The notes under the pieces are model-generated. The model was not told the origin of the DNA, searched no databases, and was given only the letters and a program-made list of their open reading frames with translations. This document shows, in pieces, positions 35,740 to 47,454 of a DNA stretch of 64,000 nucleotides. This DNA comes from Chara braunii (Eukaryota > Streptophyta > Charophyceae > Charales > Characeae), in assembly GCA_003427395.1 (NCBI GenBank), contig BFEA01000066.1:3247169-3311168 (forward strand). The letters run 5' to 3'. The translations under genes were made by a program, and so were the position numbers. Each line of letters begins with the position of its first letter. Position 1 is the stretch's first letter.

Positions 35740-37390
35740 TGCTTAAGCCCTCCCCTAAAAAAGGCCGACTTGTCGTTCGGGCCTGGGCCATCGCAGGGTC
35801 CCCTTTCCTTCCTGGAAGCCGATAGATCCGTTCCACTTCTCCCACCTGAGGGCTCTCCAGGACCTGCTCCCTCAATGCCTTTATAGCTTCAGGGTCCGCC
35901 ATATCATGCGCCGCCACCACCTCCATTGCCTTATTCACATCGTTAAGGCTCAGGGACAATACCTCACCCGCTCCTTCCTCCTCTTGCTCCTCCCGGAGTC
36001 TTCGTCGCGCGTACTCGGACTCTTCGAAGGTGAAGGAGCCGAGGTTGAGCCTGTTCCTCGCACTTCCAGGCCCTGTGTTCCGGCACTTAATAATCTCGTA
36101 ATTCCCGCAGGCCGGATCGGATAGAGCCAGGATCATCGTCCCCTCATGCCTGTTGAAGACCAAGGTCTCCGTTCGGCAGAGGAACGACCTCCCTAGAAGG
36201 ATAGGGTGGTCGACATCGGTCATGACGAAGAAGCACGTTCGCGCCCTTACCCTCCCGATCTCCACCATCACATTAGATGCGGTGCCGCAGAAAATGGCCT
36301 TGCAGTTGGCGCCATGCAGCACGCCATGGTCCGAATGGTCAACTTCCAGCCCTAACATGGTCGCATCCCCCTCCCGGATGATATTCATCTCAGCGCCCGT
36401 GTCCACCATTGCGATGCTCGGCTGGTCTCTCACCTTCAGATCCACCAACCCTCATGCCACACACTTCCAGTCCATCCTGGTGCCCGCCTTTGTCCACTCT
36501 ATCTCCCTGCGCAGAATTGAGCTCAGGTGGACGTTGGGCACTAACCTCCGCGAGAGCCGCCCTTTCAGCTCGCCACGGAGCCTCGGTGTCGACGCCAGGA
36601 TGTCTTTTAGATTCATCAAATCGTTGTGGCCCTCCAGGAGCTTATCCACCATTCGCTCCACGTCAAAACCTTCCTCCAGCCGGACTGCGTACTTCTTCCT
36701 TTTTGGCACGCCATCGTGCAGGCTTGGCTCCGCCCCTCCCTGAATTCCTCTCTTATTGGCCCTCTGCTCGGCTCGCTGGTCCTCCTCCTGCCAGAGCCTC
36801 TCATCCTCTTCGTCATCACCCTCCTCTTCCTCCTCCTGAACCTCCACCACCTCTTTCCTTCGTTCAGGCTCAGGTTCCCTTCGAGGAGGCGCCTGGCCAG
36901 GTGCCTGGTTGGGTCCTTGACTAGCGGTAGCATTGCTTTGGCCCCTAGTCTGCGCGGCCTTTGGCACCCTTCCATGCGACGTAGGGGGTCTGAAGGTCAT
37001 CCCTAACCTAGGACCTGCCCCAGCCGTCGCCACGCTTGGACACCCTTGCGGTCCTGATGACGACTCCGGGCCAGACCCATAGAGCATTACTTCAGGAAGG
37101 TTCATTTCCCACTCCCGGGCCTCTTCGCACATCACCCTTAATCGCTCCTGGTACCTGCCGACTTTTGCAAGCAGGTCCTCCATCCTTTCCAGGATGGTCG
37201 AGGCGGACTCTCTCACCACCTTCAGCGCCTCATCATCGGACTAAACAACTATAGGCTCCTCCTTTACAGTTCCTACCTTTAGTTGTTGAGTCACCTCCTC
37301 GTTTTCGTCCACAATCTCCTCGATTCTCACACCCGGATCCTGCCTTTCTTGCCATATTCTAAACATAGTCGGGGCTGCTGGCGGTGTTGC
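35740..37390 (-). pseudogene. pol: Protease and pre-protease block of element 2
   Basis: The frame differs by one base from both gag and pol. It contains RESASTILERMEDLLAKVG (coiled coil), a Pro/Gly/acidic spacer (EVQEEEEEGDDEEDERLW), a pre-protease segment (FDVERMVDKLLEGHNDLMN, LKGRLSRRLVPNV), a TGA at 36,452, then retropepsin with an intact active site VDTGAEMNII and the flap-side HPILLGRSFL. The same segment is seen before PR in elements 1 and 3. The shift into this frame near 37,390 could be an indel or once-programmed frameshifting; the shift back near 35,745 looks like a deletion. Confidence 0.8.
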
Positions 37391-37400
37391 CGCCGCTTGC

Positions 37401-38990
37401 CTAAGGGCTTCCTGCCTGATTCCTCCCGGAGTCTTGGGATCGAAGCTTCCCCCATCGATCGTATATGTCCCCGTCCATACAGGAGGAAATCAGTCCTGCC
37501 AGCTCGTCGTCCCGCCGCTGTTGGCAGAATCGTACGGTGTGGCCCACCTCGCCACAATGCCAACAAGTTGCGTCCCGCCAGTCAAAGCGGGGCCTCCCGT
37601 ACCCTTGGCCCCCCCCCTGGCTGCTTTGGCCACCTTGGTTCTGGCCCCCGTGACCACTCCAACCTCCTCCACGGCCTCCATCATTTCCCCCTCGCCCCCG
37701 ACCGCCCCCTCCTCTACCCCCTTGGCCCCGGCCCCAATTGCCCTGCCCGCCTTGTCCTTGGCCCTTGCCCCCGACCGCCCCCTCCTCTACCCCCTTGGCC
37801 CCGGCCCCCATTGCCCTGCCCGCCTTGTCCTTGGCCCCCTCCCCCGACCACACTAGCTTGCAAGGCCTGTTGGGAGGGCGGCGGTAGAGCCACAGGTTGG
37901 CTTTGAGTCGCCAGGTAGCTCGGGGGGCCATGTGTCCCGTGTGGGCCTGGCTCCCTCCACACGAGACGCAATGGTTGCAACTGGGCCAGGGCGCGGACTG
38001 ACAATGCGGCACCCAGTGCCCGCAAGCTGGTGGCGGCCCCATGTGCGACGGTCCTGCTGGCGCTGGCGCGGCCGCGGCGACAGGGGGTGGCGCGACAATG
38101 GTTTGGGGAGCCTGCCCCTTCCCTGACCCCTGCCCTTCCTGCAGCATTTTGCGCTGCTTCCTCTAGGCCTCAGTCAGGACTTGGGAGCCCGTCTCCCCTC
38201 CGCCGTAGTCTTCTTGCCCAGCCTCCTCATCCACTGCCCCTGACGCCCGGCCTTGGGCCACTAGCACCCCTTTTTTCTGTATCTCTGCTTCGTTATCATA
38301 CCCCAGTGCCGCCAACATGTCCGTAACAATTCTCTTCACCCCCGGGGTCCTGGATGCGGTACCATCCCTCTCCTTCCTCTTGCGCCTTTGCAGCCTCATT
38401 TGGTGCTGCTCCACCTGGTCCAGGCTCCCTTCTTCCACTCCCTTGTCAATGGTTGCCCTGGTGAGCCTCTCGCTCCCTTCCCCATACTTGGTCAGCTCTG
38501 TGGCCTCCGAGCTCGCAAGCAGCCCCAAAAATGTGGCGCACTGCGCCTCCTCAGAAATCCCGTGCACTTTCCTCGCCTTTTTCTTAAACTCGTGCACGAA
38601 CGCCCCAATGGTAGAAAAGTCTTCCTTGTTCACGGCCTCCAAGTCGGCCATGGTCAACAGGCCATCCCCCAGCCTGTACTTCGTTCACATTAGGTCCCCA
38701 AACTTTTTCCAACTGCCACCGGCGGCGTCCACGGCCTTACTTACTTCCAGATGATGACTATGCAGGACGTACCTCAGGACCCGTTGGAGCTTGACCTCAT
38801 CTGACAGCCCCACCAGCGCCTGCTCTGTTAGATCAAACCAATCAGATACCCGATCCCCCTTGAAGTGAAATGTCTCAACCTTTGGGACATTGCTTGGCGC
38901 CCTCTCGCGCTTGTCCAAGGCATCGATGAGATCGTCGATCGTCACGAGCCTCCTCCCACCGTCCGCCATTGCCTCTGGCATCCTGATCAA
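37401..38990 (-). pseudogene. gag: Gag of element 2
   Basis: The frame from 38,990 reads MADGGRRLVTIDDLIDALDK and FHFKGDRVSDWFDLTEQAL (capsid start), then FSTIGAFVHEFKKKARKVHG and LDQVEQHQMRLQRRKRKERD. A Gly-rich tract (GQGGQGNWGRGQGGRGGGG) is encoded by a 72-bp duplication at 37,714-37,850. A zinc knuckle follows, CWHCGEVGHTVRFC. Stops at 38,685 (TGA), 38,163 (TAG) and 37,401 (TAG) interrupt one otherwise open frame of 530 codons. The capsid would assemble around element RNA in the cytoplasm. Confidence 0.85.
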
Positions 38991-39340
38991 CCGTCTCCGG
39001 CTTCGAGCTTCCTGTTATAAAAACGATAGAACGAAAAGATTCCACTCAACGACTCAATCCTTCACGTCCCCGACGCTCTAGACCTAACAGACATCTCTTT
39101 TCTCATTCTCCCTTAGGCCTACCTAGAGAAGGCCTATCCTCACCATAGAACCTCCTCACACACTTGCTTTATTCAAGCTTTCAGTCAAGCCGCCAATCAA
39201 TCGACCATTTAACCCACAATCATATAGATCACCATACAGTGCATCTCATAGTCTTCCCCTTACTCACCTATATGCCTAGTTTCTCCCTCATTCCCATACC
39301 CGGATGTCGTTCCACTAGGGACAACGGTAGGTTTCCGTTA

Positions 39341-39358
39341 TCCCCGGCAACGGCGCCA
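39341..39358 (-). promoter_or_regulatory. Primer-binding site of element 2 (tRNA-Asp)
   Basis: The plus strand reads TCCCCGGCAACGGCGCCA, so the minus strand is TGGCGCCGTTGCCGGGGA, a perfect complement of the plant tRNA-Asp 3' end. Two bases further, at 39,361, the plus strand starts TGTCGAGCGC, the LTR end. Confidence 0.92.
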
Positions 39359-41659
39359 CCTGTCGAGCGCATCGGTCCGGCACCGCACGAGGTGGCGCGG
39401 GACCCTCTCGGCCGCGTCATGCAGGAGTTGGATCAATCTCGACATAACACGCAAAAGGAGTTTCCTTAGGCCGCTCCGGCCGAGTGCGCCAGCCATGCCT
39501 CTCGCGAGCCCCTACGACAGGATAGGGCCTACGTGAGGCACGACTTACCTACGGGAGCTGTCACCTCCCATCGATGAGCGTATCCCTGTCGAGCTACCAG
39601 TCCACAATACGAAAGTTAATCAGTTGCAGTCGCAGAGGTGGACCAACCGAGGGCGTTTCTCGTTCGCTGTAGCATAGGGGGTACGCGCGGTGATACCCCT
39701 ATCGGTCCCGCACGCGAGCCGACATCTTGGGGGGCTGAAGTCCCAAGTGCGACTCGATGTCGGTGGACTAGGACGCATCCCACACACCACGCGCACACCA
39801 CCTCTCTACGAACACAAAAATAAAACACACGCACACACACACAGGTACGTACAACGCGACGCAACACAAGCAACGTGACAACGCTCCTGGACCCTCGGTA
39901 GCCGTCCCATAACTCCCTGATGCAGAAATCGAATAGGCGTTGCGCGCGAGACTTAATATAAACTGCGCGGACGCGAGGTTGACTCATATCGACTCGCAAT
40001 GCAAGCGTACGCAAGCAATCGAGATGACGGCGTACTATGTGGTACCCACACTCGCGCGGCCCTCGTTAATTTGAGGGTCGTGTTCGACACTCAAGTGTCG
40101 GCTGACACACGCGTTGAGGGTTGATCTCTCGACGCCAGACAACCGTCGTGCGCGGTTGAAGACCACACACCCTCTTCTGCACCCTTATGCAAAGTGGGTG
40201 GTACAAAGGTCCATGCCAATGGTGGTAGTCGTCTCACGCGGCCTTAGGGGTAAGTCCTCCCCAGGCCTGAGCGAAAGTCAAGGGGTTTGACTTTGACGGC
40301 CGCCACGGACTACAATGTCCAACCATAATAATCCTTAAAAAGCAAACAGAGTACACACGAAAACAAATAGAGGGGCTAGGGCAAAAGCCCCCCCCCCTTT
40401 GTCTTAGAAGGAATCGTGACCTTGGGGTACCCTCCCCCTCTGTGGTTGGTGTCGGCGGCCTAGAATAATCCAAGCGCTGCACTTACGCGCGAGCCCGGCG
40501 ATCCCATAACCTTTAGACGCTGGGGCGGCTAGACGTTGCGCGCAGGACTCTGATATAAAGCTGCGCGACCGCAGGCCAATCCTACGCCAACCACTAATGC
40601 CAATCAGACGTGGTAACCGCGGCTCCGGCCTCGCGATATTGAATGGCTGAAGGAACGCATCGCGAGGGGTTACCCCTCACGATATTGAATGGNTGAAGGA
40701 CGTGCCGTTCGGCCCTCGCAACATCTCCGCCTTTCAGGTGGAGTGCCCCGCCCGCCAAAGTACATAGGCTCTATGCGAGGGGAGACTCCTCCCCTTCANG
40801 GCCTAGGGCTTAGGATGTCCTGGACAAGGACCTTGAATCCCAGCCCAGAACCAACGTCCGACCAAGAAAGCCCAAACACGCAAATAGGCAGAGGGGAGGG
40901 TCTTCCCTGTCTCTCAATCCCAACTTTTACGCAGTGTTAACATGGCCTCTTAGGCCTCCCGAACGCTCATCATACGTATACCCACGCATACATACAAAAA
41001 GGGGGATAAAGTTGTGACGATCACTTCTCACAGGAACAGTGAGACTCCTCACAACCATGTATACGTATATGGAGTTGCAGGCAGTCCAAATCCAAAATCC
41101 GAATCACAGAACATACCTGCAATCACACCAAGAATCAAACGACAAAGCACGCACTACACGGAGTAAACCCCAACCGTTCTCTATGCTCATACCCCTTCGC
41201 TTTAGCCATGCAAGCCCCAATTGCCAGCCCAACCAACCTCAATTAAATACTCAGTACCTTTGTTAAATGGCCATTCAATAAAAGTCATGGTGAAACCCTT
41301 ACCAAACAGTAAAACCACCAGGGCTAAAGCCTCTTAGGTTGAGTATGGGGAGTGAGTTCGAATTGAGTCGAAGACCGACGAATCGGCAACTGACCTGTTA
41401 TCAGTGATAACACAAGACGATCCTCAAGGGATCAAGATGAGTCTAGTCCTGATCTTGAATCAGACACCCCAAAGGACCTATAGCACAAGATAGGTCAAAT
41501 GGCCAAGCTAAATCATCAGCATATGGGGGATAAACCTATATAGCACTTTCTCACTCAAAGCTTTCTGCCAACTGAGTCCAGGCCTGCCTCTACGCCAGTG
41601 CGCAAAGCAAAGGTAGACTAATGGCTGAATTTCCCTTATTCAGGGTGGATTGCCAAAAT

Positions 41660-42240
41660 CGCCACCTGACAAAATATAATCTAACTCCTCCGATTTAGAA
41701 AAATTTCGGCAGCGCTTCCCGTAGGAATAGTGTCTTTCCAGAATTCATATAAGTCCAAATGTGAAGGCAGAAATAATATTTTACTCTGGAAAGTCAAATT
41801 TTGTCTAACNCCCTGAATTAGTAAAAATTTGGGCAGCATTCCCTTTAGAAAGGGAGACTTCCCATATTTACACAAAGTCAGATATGAACTCAAAAACAAC
41901 TCGAGCTCAATTTAGACAAGATTTCCTTAGTTTTGCGGAAATTTCGGCAGCACCCTCTTTCGAAAAGTGTTATTCCAAAATTTATACAAAATTGAGTCCT
42001 GAACTTGAGAATAACTTTGACTTCTCAAAGTCCAATTTTGTCTAACTCCCTGAATTACCAAAAATCTGGGCAGCACTCCCTTTAGAAAAGAAGACTTTCC
42101 AGACGTTTACTAGGTCAGAAATAAACAAAGACAAGTTGAACTTGGACAAGTCAAAAATTGACTAACTCCTTGGATTTGTAGAAATTTCGGCAGCGCTTCC
42201 CGTAGAGAAAGTGGCCTGCCAAGATTTATACAAAGCCAAG
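41660..42240. repeat. Five-copy 120-bp tandem repeat in right LTR
   Basis: Each unit carries a word like AAATTTCGGCAGCGCTTCCC, at about 41,701, 41,824, 41,940, 42,061 and 42,181, preceded by CTAACTCC-TGAATT. The left LTR has a gap here. Confidence 0.85.
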
Positions 42241-42527
42241 CACAAAAAATGATCCNAGAAAATGCGAGAATNNACCTAAGTAAAAAAAACTATCACAGAA
42301 AATGCAGGAATTAACCTTACTCCTATCGCTCTAGCACGTGGCGAGTTTCTAAAGCAACGACCTGTCAACCTGAAACCCAAACCAAGTAGTAATCTCACTC
42401 AGCCACATGCAGGCTAAACCACAAGGGTAAGTATTCTCCCCATCCCCAAGCCAATCTGAGCAAACAATAGTTCATGATCTTTCAGTGAGTTATCCCCTTA
42501 TACCCAACTTACATAAGGCATAGGTCA

Positions 42528-43422
42528 CCCAAAGTCAGAATACCTAAACTTGTAGAGNGTTNTGACTTGGGCAGGTATACACAAACAGAGGGCACTACTA
42601 CTTCTCTCTTCTTTGGGCATGTGACTAGACCACTATAGNCGCCCTGAATTGTTTAAATAGCCAAGTTCTATATATCTCTCTGAACTTAATCTTCAAGGGG
42701 GCATAAGGCTGAGCCGCTCAACTTAGAACACTGCTCAGCCTGCCTAAGTTTACCTTCAGTTATACCTCTTAGTTACACTCTCTTCAGTTGTGGTAAGCTA
42801 TAGTCAGGCTACCTAAACTTATAGAGCGGCCTNATGAGCNTGTTCATAATAACATAGTAATACATTATAGCCAGGTTATATCCATTGGGTTCCAACATGT
42901 GCGAGACATTGGGTCAGACTACCTAAGCTTATAGAGCGGTGTGATCCTCTGCCAGGTTCGTTTCACTTTGATCCAGTCTATGCGAGGCAGTGGGACAGGC
43001 TACCTAAACTTATAGAGCGGCCTGTCCCCTGCCAAATCTATTCCCTCATAATAAGACAGGAGGGGGGGTTGAACCACCTAAACTTATAGAGCGGTTCTGA
43101 CCCCCTCGTTNAGAAACAAAGAAACAGAAAAAATCTCTTAATAAACAAGGCGACCCAGGGCACCTAAACTTATAGAGCGCCCTGAGCCCCTGAAGATCAA
43201 GCATAATCAACCCTCGCCTGTCAGAGCAGTCAGGACACCTAAACTTATAGAGCATCCTGACCCTCCATGCAATTCACAGCACNAGGCTTCCCCAAACTTA
43301 TGGGGACATCCTAGCCTCCAGAGCTTCAGGCTACCTAAACTTATAGAGCGGNCTGNAGCTCTATGCAATCAAAAAATAAACAAAGCGCTGGGCTTCCCCA
43401 AACTTAAGGGGACCTCCAAGCC
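42528..43422 (-). repeat. Hairpin array with conserved loop (right LTR)
   Basis: As at 22,645-23,361 (offset 20,061), plus one more hairpin at 42,528-42,571: CCCAAAGTCAGAA pairs with TTNTGACTTGGG around TACCTAAACTTGTAGAGNG. Total about eleven. Confidence 0.85.
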
Positions 43423-44650
43423 TTAGTGACCCAGTCAATCTGCACACAATACTGCCTTCCTCCCAACCTTGCCCCCAGATGTCACCCATTTCATTCGCAA
43501 TCTACTTTCAGGCAATCACCAAACTGAAACTGAGATTTGCCCACACATTCTTTTACTTCAATCTGACTTATGTCCTGAAAGTCAAACTCAGAACCAAGTA
43601 CATGATCCACACAATATACTCTGTCAAACATAGAGAGATGTATACGTAGGGGTTATAGTTGGGTTTATAAAGGGAATCAAGGGATTACCACTGAGTTCCC
43701 TGCCTCCAGGACTCCGCGTGAGTCCCGGCAGAGCTCCTGCAATCGGTGGGGCAACCTCCCACAGAGGCCTTGGCGCGGATCACGGGCTGCAATCCTGCCT
43801 ATCGCCTTCCGTTCAGGGCCAACGGACTAGACCTTAGAGGGAGAAGGATAGAAGGAGCAAGTTTGAGGCTCTCGAGATCCAGGGGAGGCACACTCAGACT
43901 CGCGTGAGAGGGCCTTGAACCCTTGACGCACCTGAGGGCTCCACAATGGTGGCCAAAAACGCAGCAATCCAAGCAACCAGCAGTGTACACAGGCCTCCGT
44001 ACGCAGCAGCAAGGTGCTACGGCAGATAGCAACGTCTGCGGCATTCCTAGCACCAGTAGCATCTGGCGCTGTGCTCTGAGCCAACAGTCGCTGCTGCAGC
44101 ACACACCGCTAGAACGGCCAGTGGGGCGTTCGATCACGTGCCGCAGTCCTCAGCAGTTGGCGGCAGATAGCAGTCACTGCTGGGCTATGCAGTTGAGGCA
44201 CACCCTGCTCGGTCAGCGCAGTGCCGCTCAGCACTCTCGGCGATACACAGCATCCCCCAGTACGTGGGGCAGCTGCTGCCGCGGAGGCACAATAGGCAGG
44301 TAGGCAGGGAGCCAATCGTCGGAAGAGCCTCCAGGCTTACGGCTAACTCATGGTATTGCCGTCTAGCTAACAGAACGAACAGCGTGTCACCCAATAGGCA
44401 CTCCCGCAATCACTGTGCGCGGCGGCCAGGCTCGACAAATGCCTTCACACGCAGCCATAGATCTTAGCAGCTCCTAGCAACGACATGCAACGACTGTACT
44501 AGCTCCAAGCACAGTCAATGAAGTAGCTCAGTCGCAACAAAGTATCAACCGCGGCCCCCTCCACTCATACCGAATCAACCAGTTAACTGACTGTAGCGCC
44601 AGTAGTCCGACCAGCCGCTCTCCCGCTTCCGCCACAGACTTTACTCAGCC

Positions 44651-45021
44651 GACGGATAGCGCTCCACCCAACAGGTAAGCCCCCATCCTTGCGGCCGGCT
44701 CCACGTCCCAGGGCCTTTGCTACTTAGTGCAGCAAACGACCCTCCGATTCTGCAACTCGTCTTAAGCAGCTTCCTTTGTCGGATGGGCGACATACCAGCT
44801 AAAGAGGTAAGCCACCAACCCCGCCCTGCGTCCTCCGCCTAACCCGACCTCTCCATAGCATGTAGAAAACAGTAGCGAGGGGCTGCCTTCATTGATAGAA
44901 TGAGCAGCGTCGAGCATACGGGTAAGCCTCCAACCTTACAGCCAACTTCACGCAGCTTGTTCGCACCAAATTCACAAAACCGAATGAATCTGCCCACAAA
45001 CGCGGTTAGGTTCATCCCTCT
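44651..45021. repeat. Diverged ~125-bp tandem repeat in right LTR
   Basis: Mirror of 24,590-24,960. Confidence 0.55.
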
Positions 45022-45760
45022 CTTTGGCAAAGGCTAGGCTACTCCCCCGGGCGCAGTTCTCGCACCCTGTCTCACTAAATCGGCCACTCTACTGCAAAAT
45101 CCGACACTACCATCGGATTCGCAGCAGCCTCGGATCTCTAAACTAACCCTCCTCCTCGCCCGACTTCATCAGACACGAGCGCGACAAACCTCTCTTACTC
45201 CCCACCTTCTTGCTCCCGCCATCTCCACGCAGACCATTTTTTTCTTCTAATCCTTATTCTACCCTACTAAATTCAAAGCTAACGGTGCCATTGAAATCGC
45301 CCTATCAAAAAACCTCTGTCCCGACCTTCATCCTCCCCGATTCCATCCAGAATCGAGTACTATTTCTACTTCCCCTTCTACTTCATTCGTCCTTCCACCA
45401 TGTCCTCGCGCAGCTCGTTTCACCATTAACTCTCTTTCTATTAATCTAACGACCAGACTAACCTCACCATTCGACTCGCCATGGTCGAAGACCCCCACGT
45501 CACTTCTTCCCCCACCAAAACTCGATCAGCGCACCTCGAACCCCCTTCTTCCTACCTCGCCACGCTTACTCCCCTTTCGCACCCGCCATCTTCATGCTTA
45601 CGATCCCCTGCACGTTAACGTCAACCCGGCCTAGCACCCACGGTCGAAGCAGCGCACTACGACCAGCTCCTCCGAAGGCCAAGTCGAGAAAGGCACCGGG
45701 GCGGACAAAGCAAAAGAAAAAAGTGGGGAACGGGAGAGCGCTCTCCGACTTATACGCGTC

Positions 45761-45828
45761 GGCCTGCTCACAGGGGCCACGCAGATATTCTCTGTATCGT
45801 TCCAATTTTTACGAATGTCCCGAAGGAC
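45761..45828 (-). ncRNA. U6 snRNA-like relic A' (right LTR)
   Basis: Same as 25,700-25,767; ACAGAGA box kept. Confidence 0.8.
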
Positions 45829-46166
45829 TTCTGCCTGTGGCAACGCCCCGCGGCCGCACCAAGGGCCACACAGTCCTTTCCTTTGCCTCCCCCGCATGCG
45901 CCTGCCCCGGTTCCCACCTAGATTCAGCCCCGGGCCTTCTAGCTACGATCGCCACTTCTCCGTGGTTGACCGTTCGAACCTCCCCGATATCACCCCGCCT
46001 CGTCAGCAACTCCGCACCGCCTTTCTGAGAATCGGATTCTCCTCTGAGAATTTGCTCTCCTTGCCTATGCAGATCTTCTTTTCCGCACTCAGGTTCCTCC
46101 CACAGACGATTCGCCCCACCCGCTTAGCTCTTCCCGCATGGGCCTAGCCCCCCTTTCAGGCTCTAT

Positions 46167-46240
46167 ACATGTGGACCTTGCGCAGGGGCCATGCTAATCT
46201 TCCCTATATCGTTTCAATTTCAACAGATGCCTCGAAGGAC
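46167..46240 (-). ncRNA. U6 snRNA-like relic B' (right LTR)
   Basis: Same as 26,106-26,179; the 27-nt U6 core is at 46,176-46,202. Confidence 0.85.
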
Positions 46241-46436
46241 CCTGCGCATGGCAAGCCCTTTCCCTTTTTACTCGCACCCGGCCCCCTTCCGCGCCCGGAT
46301 CCACTCCGGATTCCCGCACGATATCCTCGCCCTGTGGAACAGGAAGCAAGGCAGTGGCCGGCATCCCTCCGTGCATACTACCCTGGCCTCTTCTCCTTCG
46401 CACGCCCCGGGTCAGATCTGCGTTCGGGTCCATTCC

Positions 46437-46520
46437 GGATCTATGCACATCATCCTTGTGCAGCCGGCCAAGCAAATCTTCTTTGCATCATTTTAATTTT
46501 CTACAGGTGCCCCTAAGGAC
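46437..46520 (-). ncRNA. U6 snRNA-like relic C' (right LTR)
   Basis: Same as 26,376-26,459. Confidence 0.75.
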
Positions 46521-46596
46521 TTCCGGCCGTGGCCGCCCCTTTACCCTCTTTGCACGCGCCTGCCTTGCATTACATCCAGGTTCACCCCCGGGTCAC

Positions 46597-46671
46597 GAGA
46601 GTCGGCCTTGCGCAGCGGCCTGACAGCCCTGTCCCGTCTCGATCCAGTCTTTTACGGATGCCCCGAGGGAC
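46597..46671 (-). ncRNA. U6 snRNA-like relic D' (right LTR)
   Basis: Same as 26,536-26,610; most diverged. Confidence 0.6.
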
Positions 46672-47454
46672 GCAGCCTGTGCCGCGGAGGCAACGGCCCC
46701 AGGCAATTCGGGATACATGACTTTTTTTCGCGCCCATATACGGGCGTGAAAAATAGTAGCAAAAAAAAATCAAAATAGATAAATCATATATAAATAGATA
46801 CATATAACCCCGTTGACGTGCGACAATCGGGCGGGAACCGAGGCCGCCATGATTGTAAAAGGCGAGGGGGATAATCCCACGGGCCCATCAACCCCTCAAG
46901 CCTTTTGCCGCTCCCGCACCGTCGTCCGCTGGCCTCGAGCCCTGAACCTCCGCCTCACGAACCCGACATCGTAACCAATAGGGCTAAGCCCAAATCTGTG
47001 ACCTGCAGGCGCGGCTTCCTGTTACAAAGTGGTACCGCACGGCGCTCCGGGCTAAGATTGGCCACGCTTTCCAGCCCACATTTGTACCCACGGCCCCTAA
47101 GTGCCTACACCGGGCCACCGCCCCGGGCCGTGGCCATCCCATGTGCCTACCGGCACGACAATCCTACCGTCGGTTGCGTGCGCCGACCAAAAACGGACTT
47201 TCATCCCCTAACCAATCTCGTGGCCTAGTACGAGTCGGCTGGCTACCCCGGCCGCTCACTCAATCAAGAAAATCACACGCGCGCTTTAAAACTGCGCGCC
47301 CACATACCTCCTACCAGGACACGGCAGACCTCTGCCCTCGCACTGACGACCCTCGCATTTCCAGCACGGGCACTCAAAATCCAGGTTAACCGAGCCTTCC
47401 TGTCATTTGCAAAAACCCAGGGCGGATACCCTTGTAAGAGTATTCGCGCCGATA

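Larger units (their letters stand above)
20679..47454 (-). mobile_element. Giant Ty3/gypsy element 2 with about 8-kb LTRs
   Basis: A repeat of about 7.5 kb occurs directly at 20,679-27,409 and 39,918-47,454 and flanks a minus-strand gag-PR-RT-RNaseH-IN core. A tRNA-Asp PBS lies at 39,341-39,358. LTR ends in element orientation are TGTCGG (27,409; mutated to TATCGG at 47,454) and CGACA (39,361). The right LTR therefore spans 39,361-47,454 (8.1 kb). The left one is cut short at 20,679, losing about 557 bp, which explains why no target duplication is visible. Internal region about 12 kb, with a second Gag-like ORF after pol. The element is broken by many stops. Confidence 0.85.
39361..47454 (-). 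repeat. 5' LTR of element 2 (complete, 8.1 kb)
   Basis: Bounded inside by the PBS and outside by TATCGGCG (minus strand), where homology to the left LTR ends exactly. 39,361-39,917 has no counterpart at the left end. Contains in element order: U6-like array, GGTAAGCC repeats, hairpin array, 120-bp repeat, TATA-like pair. Confidence 0.82.

Noticed and set aside
35740-37390. Programmed frameshifting as the firm explanation of the PR frame
   Set aside because: Two shifts in opposite directions within a decayed copy are more simply indels; intact copies would be needed to claim otherwise.
20679-39918. Taking 20,679 and 39,918 as true LTR starts
   Set aside because: The tRNA-Asp PBS and TGTCG terminus place the real LTR end at 39,361; the left copy is simply truncated.
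42528-43422. CRISPR-like array
   Set aside because: Units are hairpins with a repeated loop and irregular spacing in a eukaryotic LTR; no cas-like genes.
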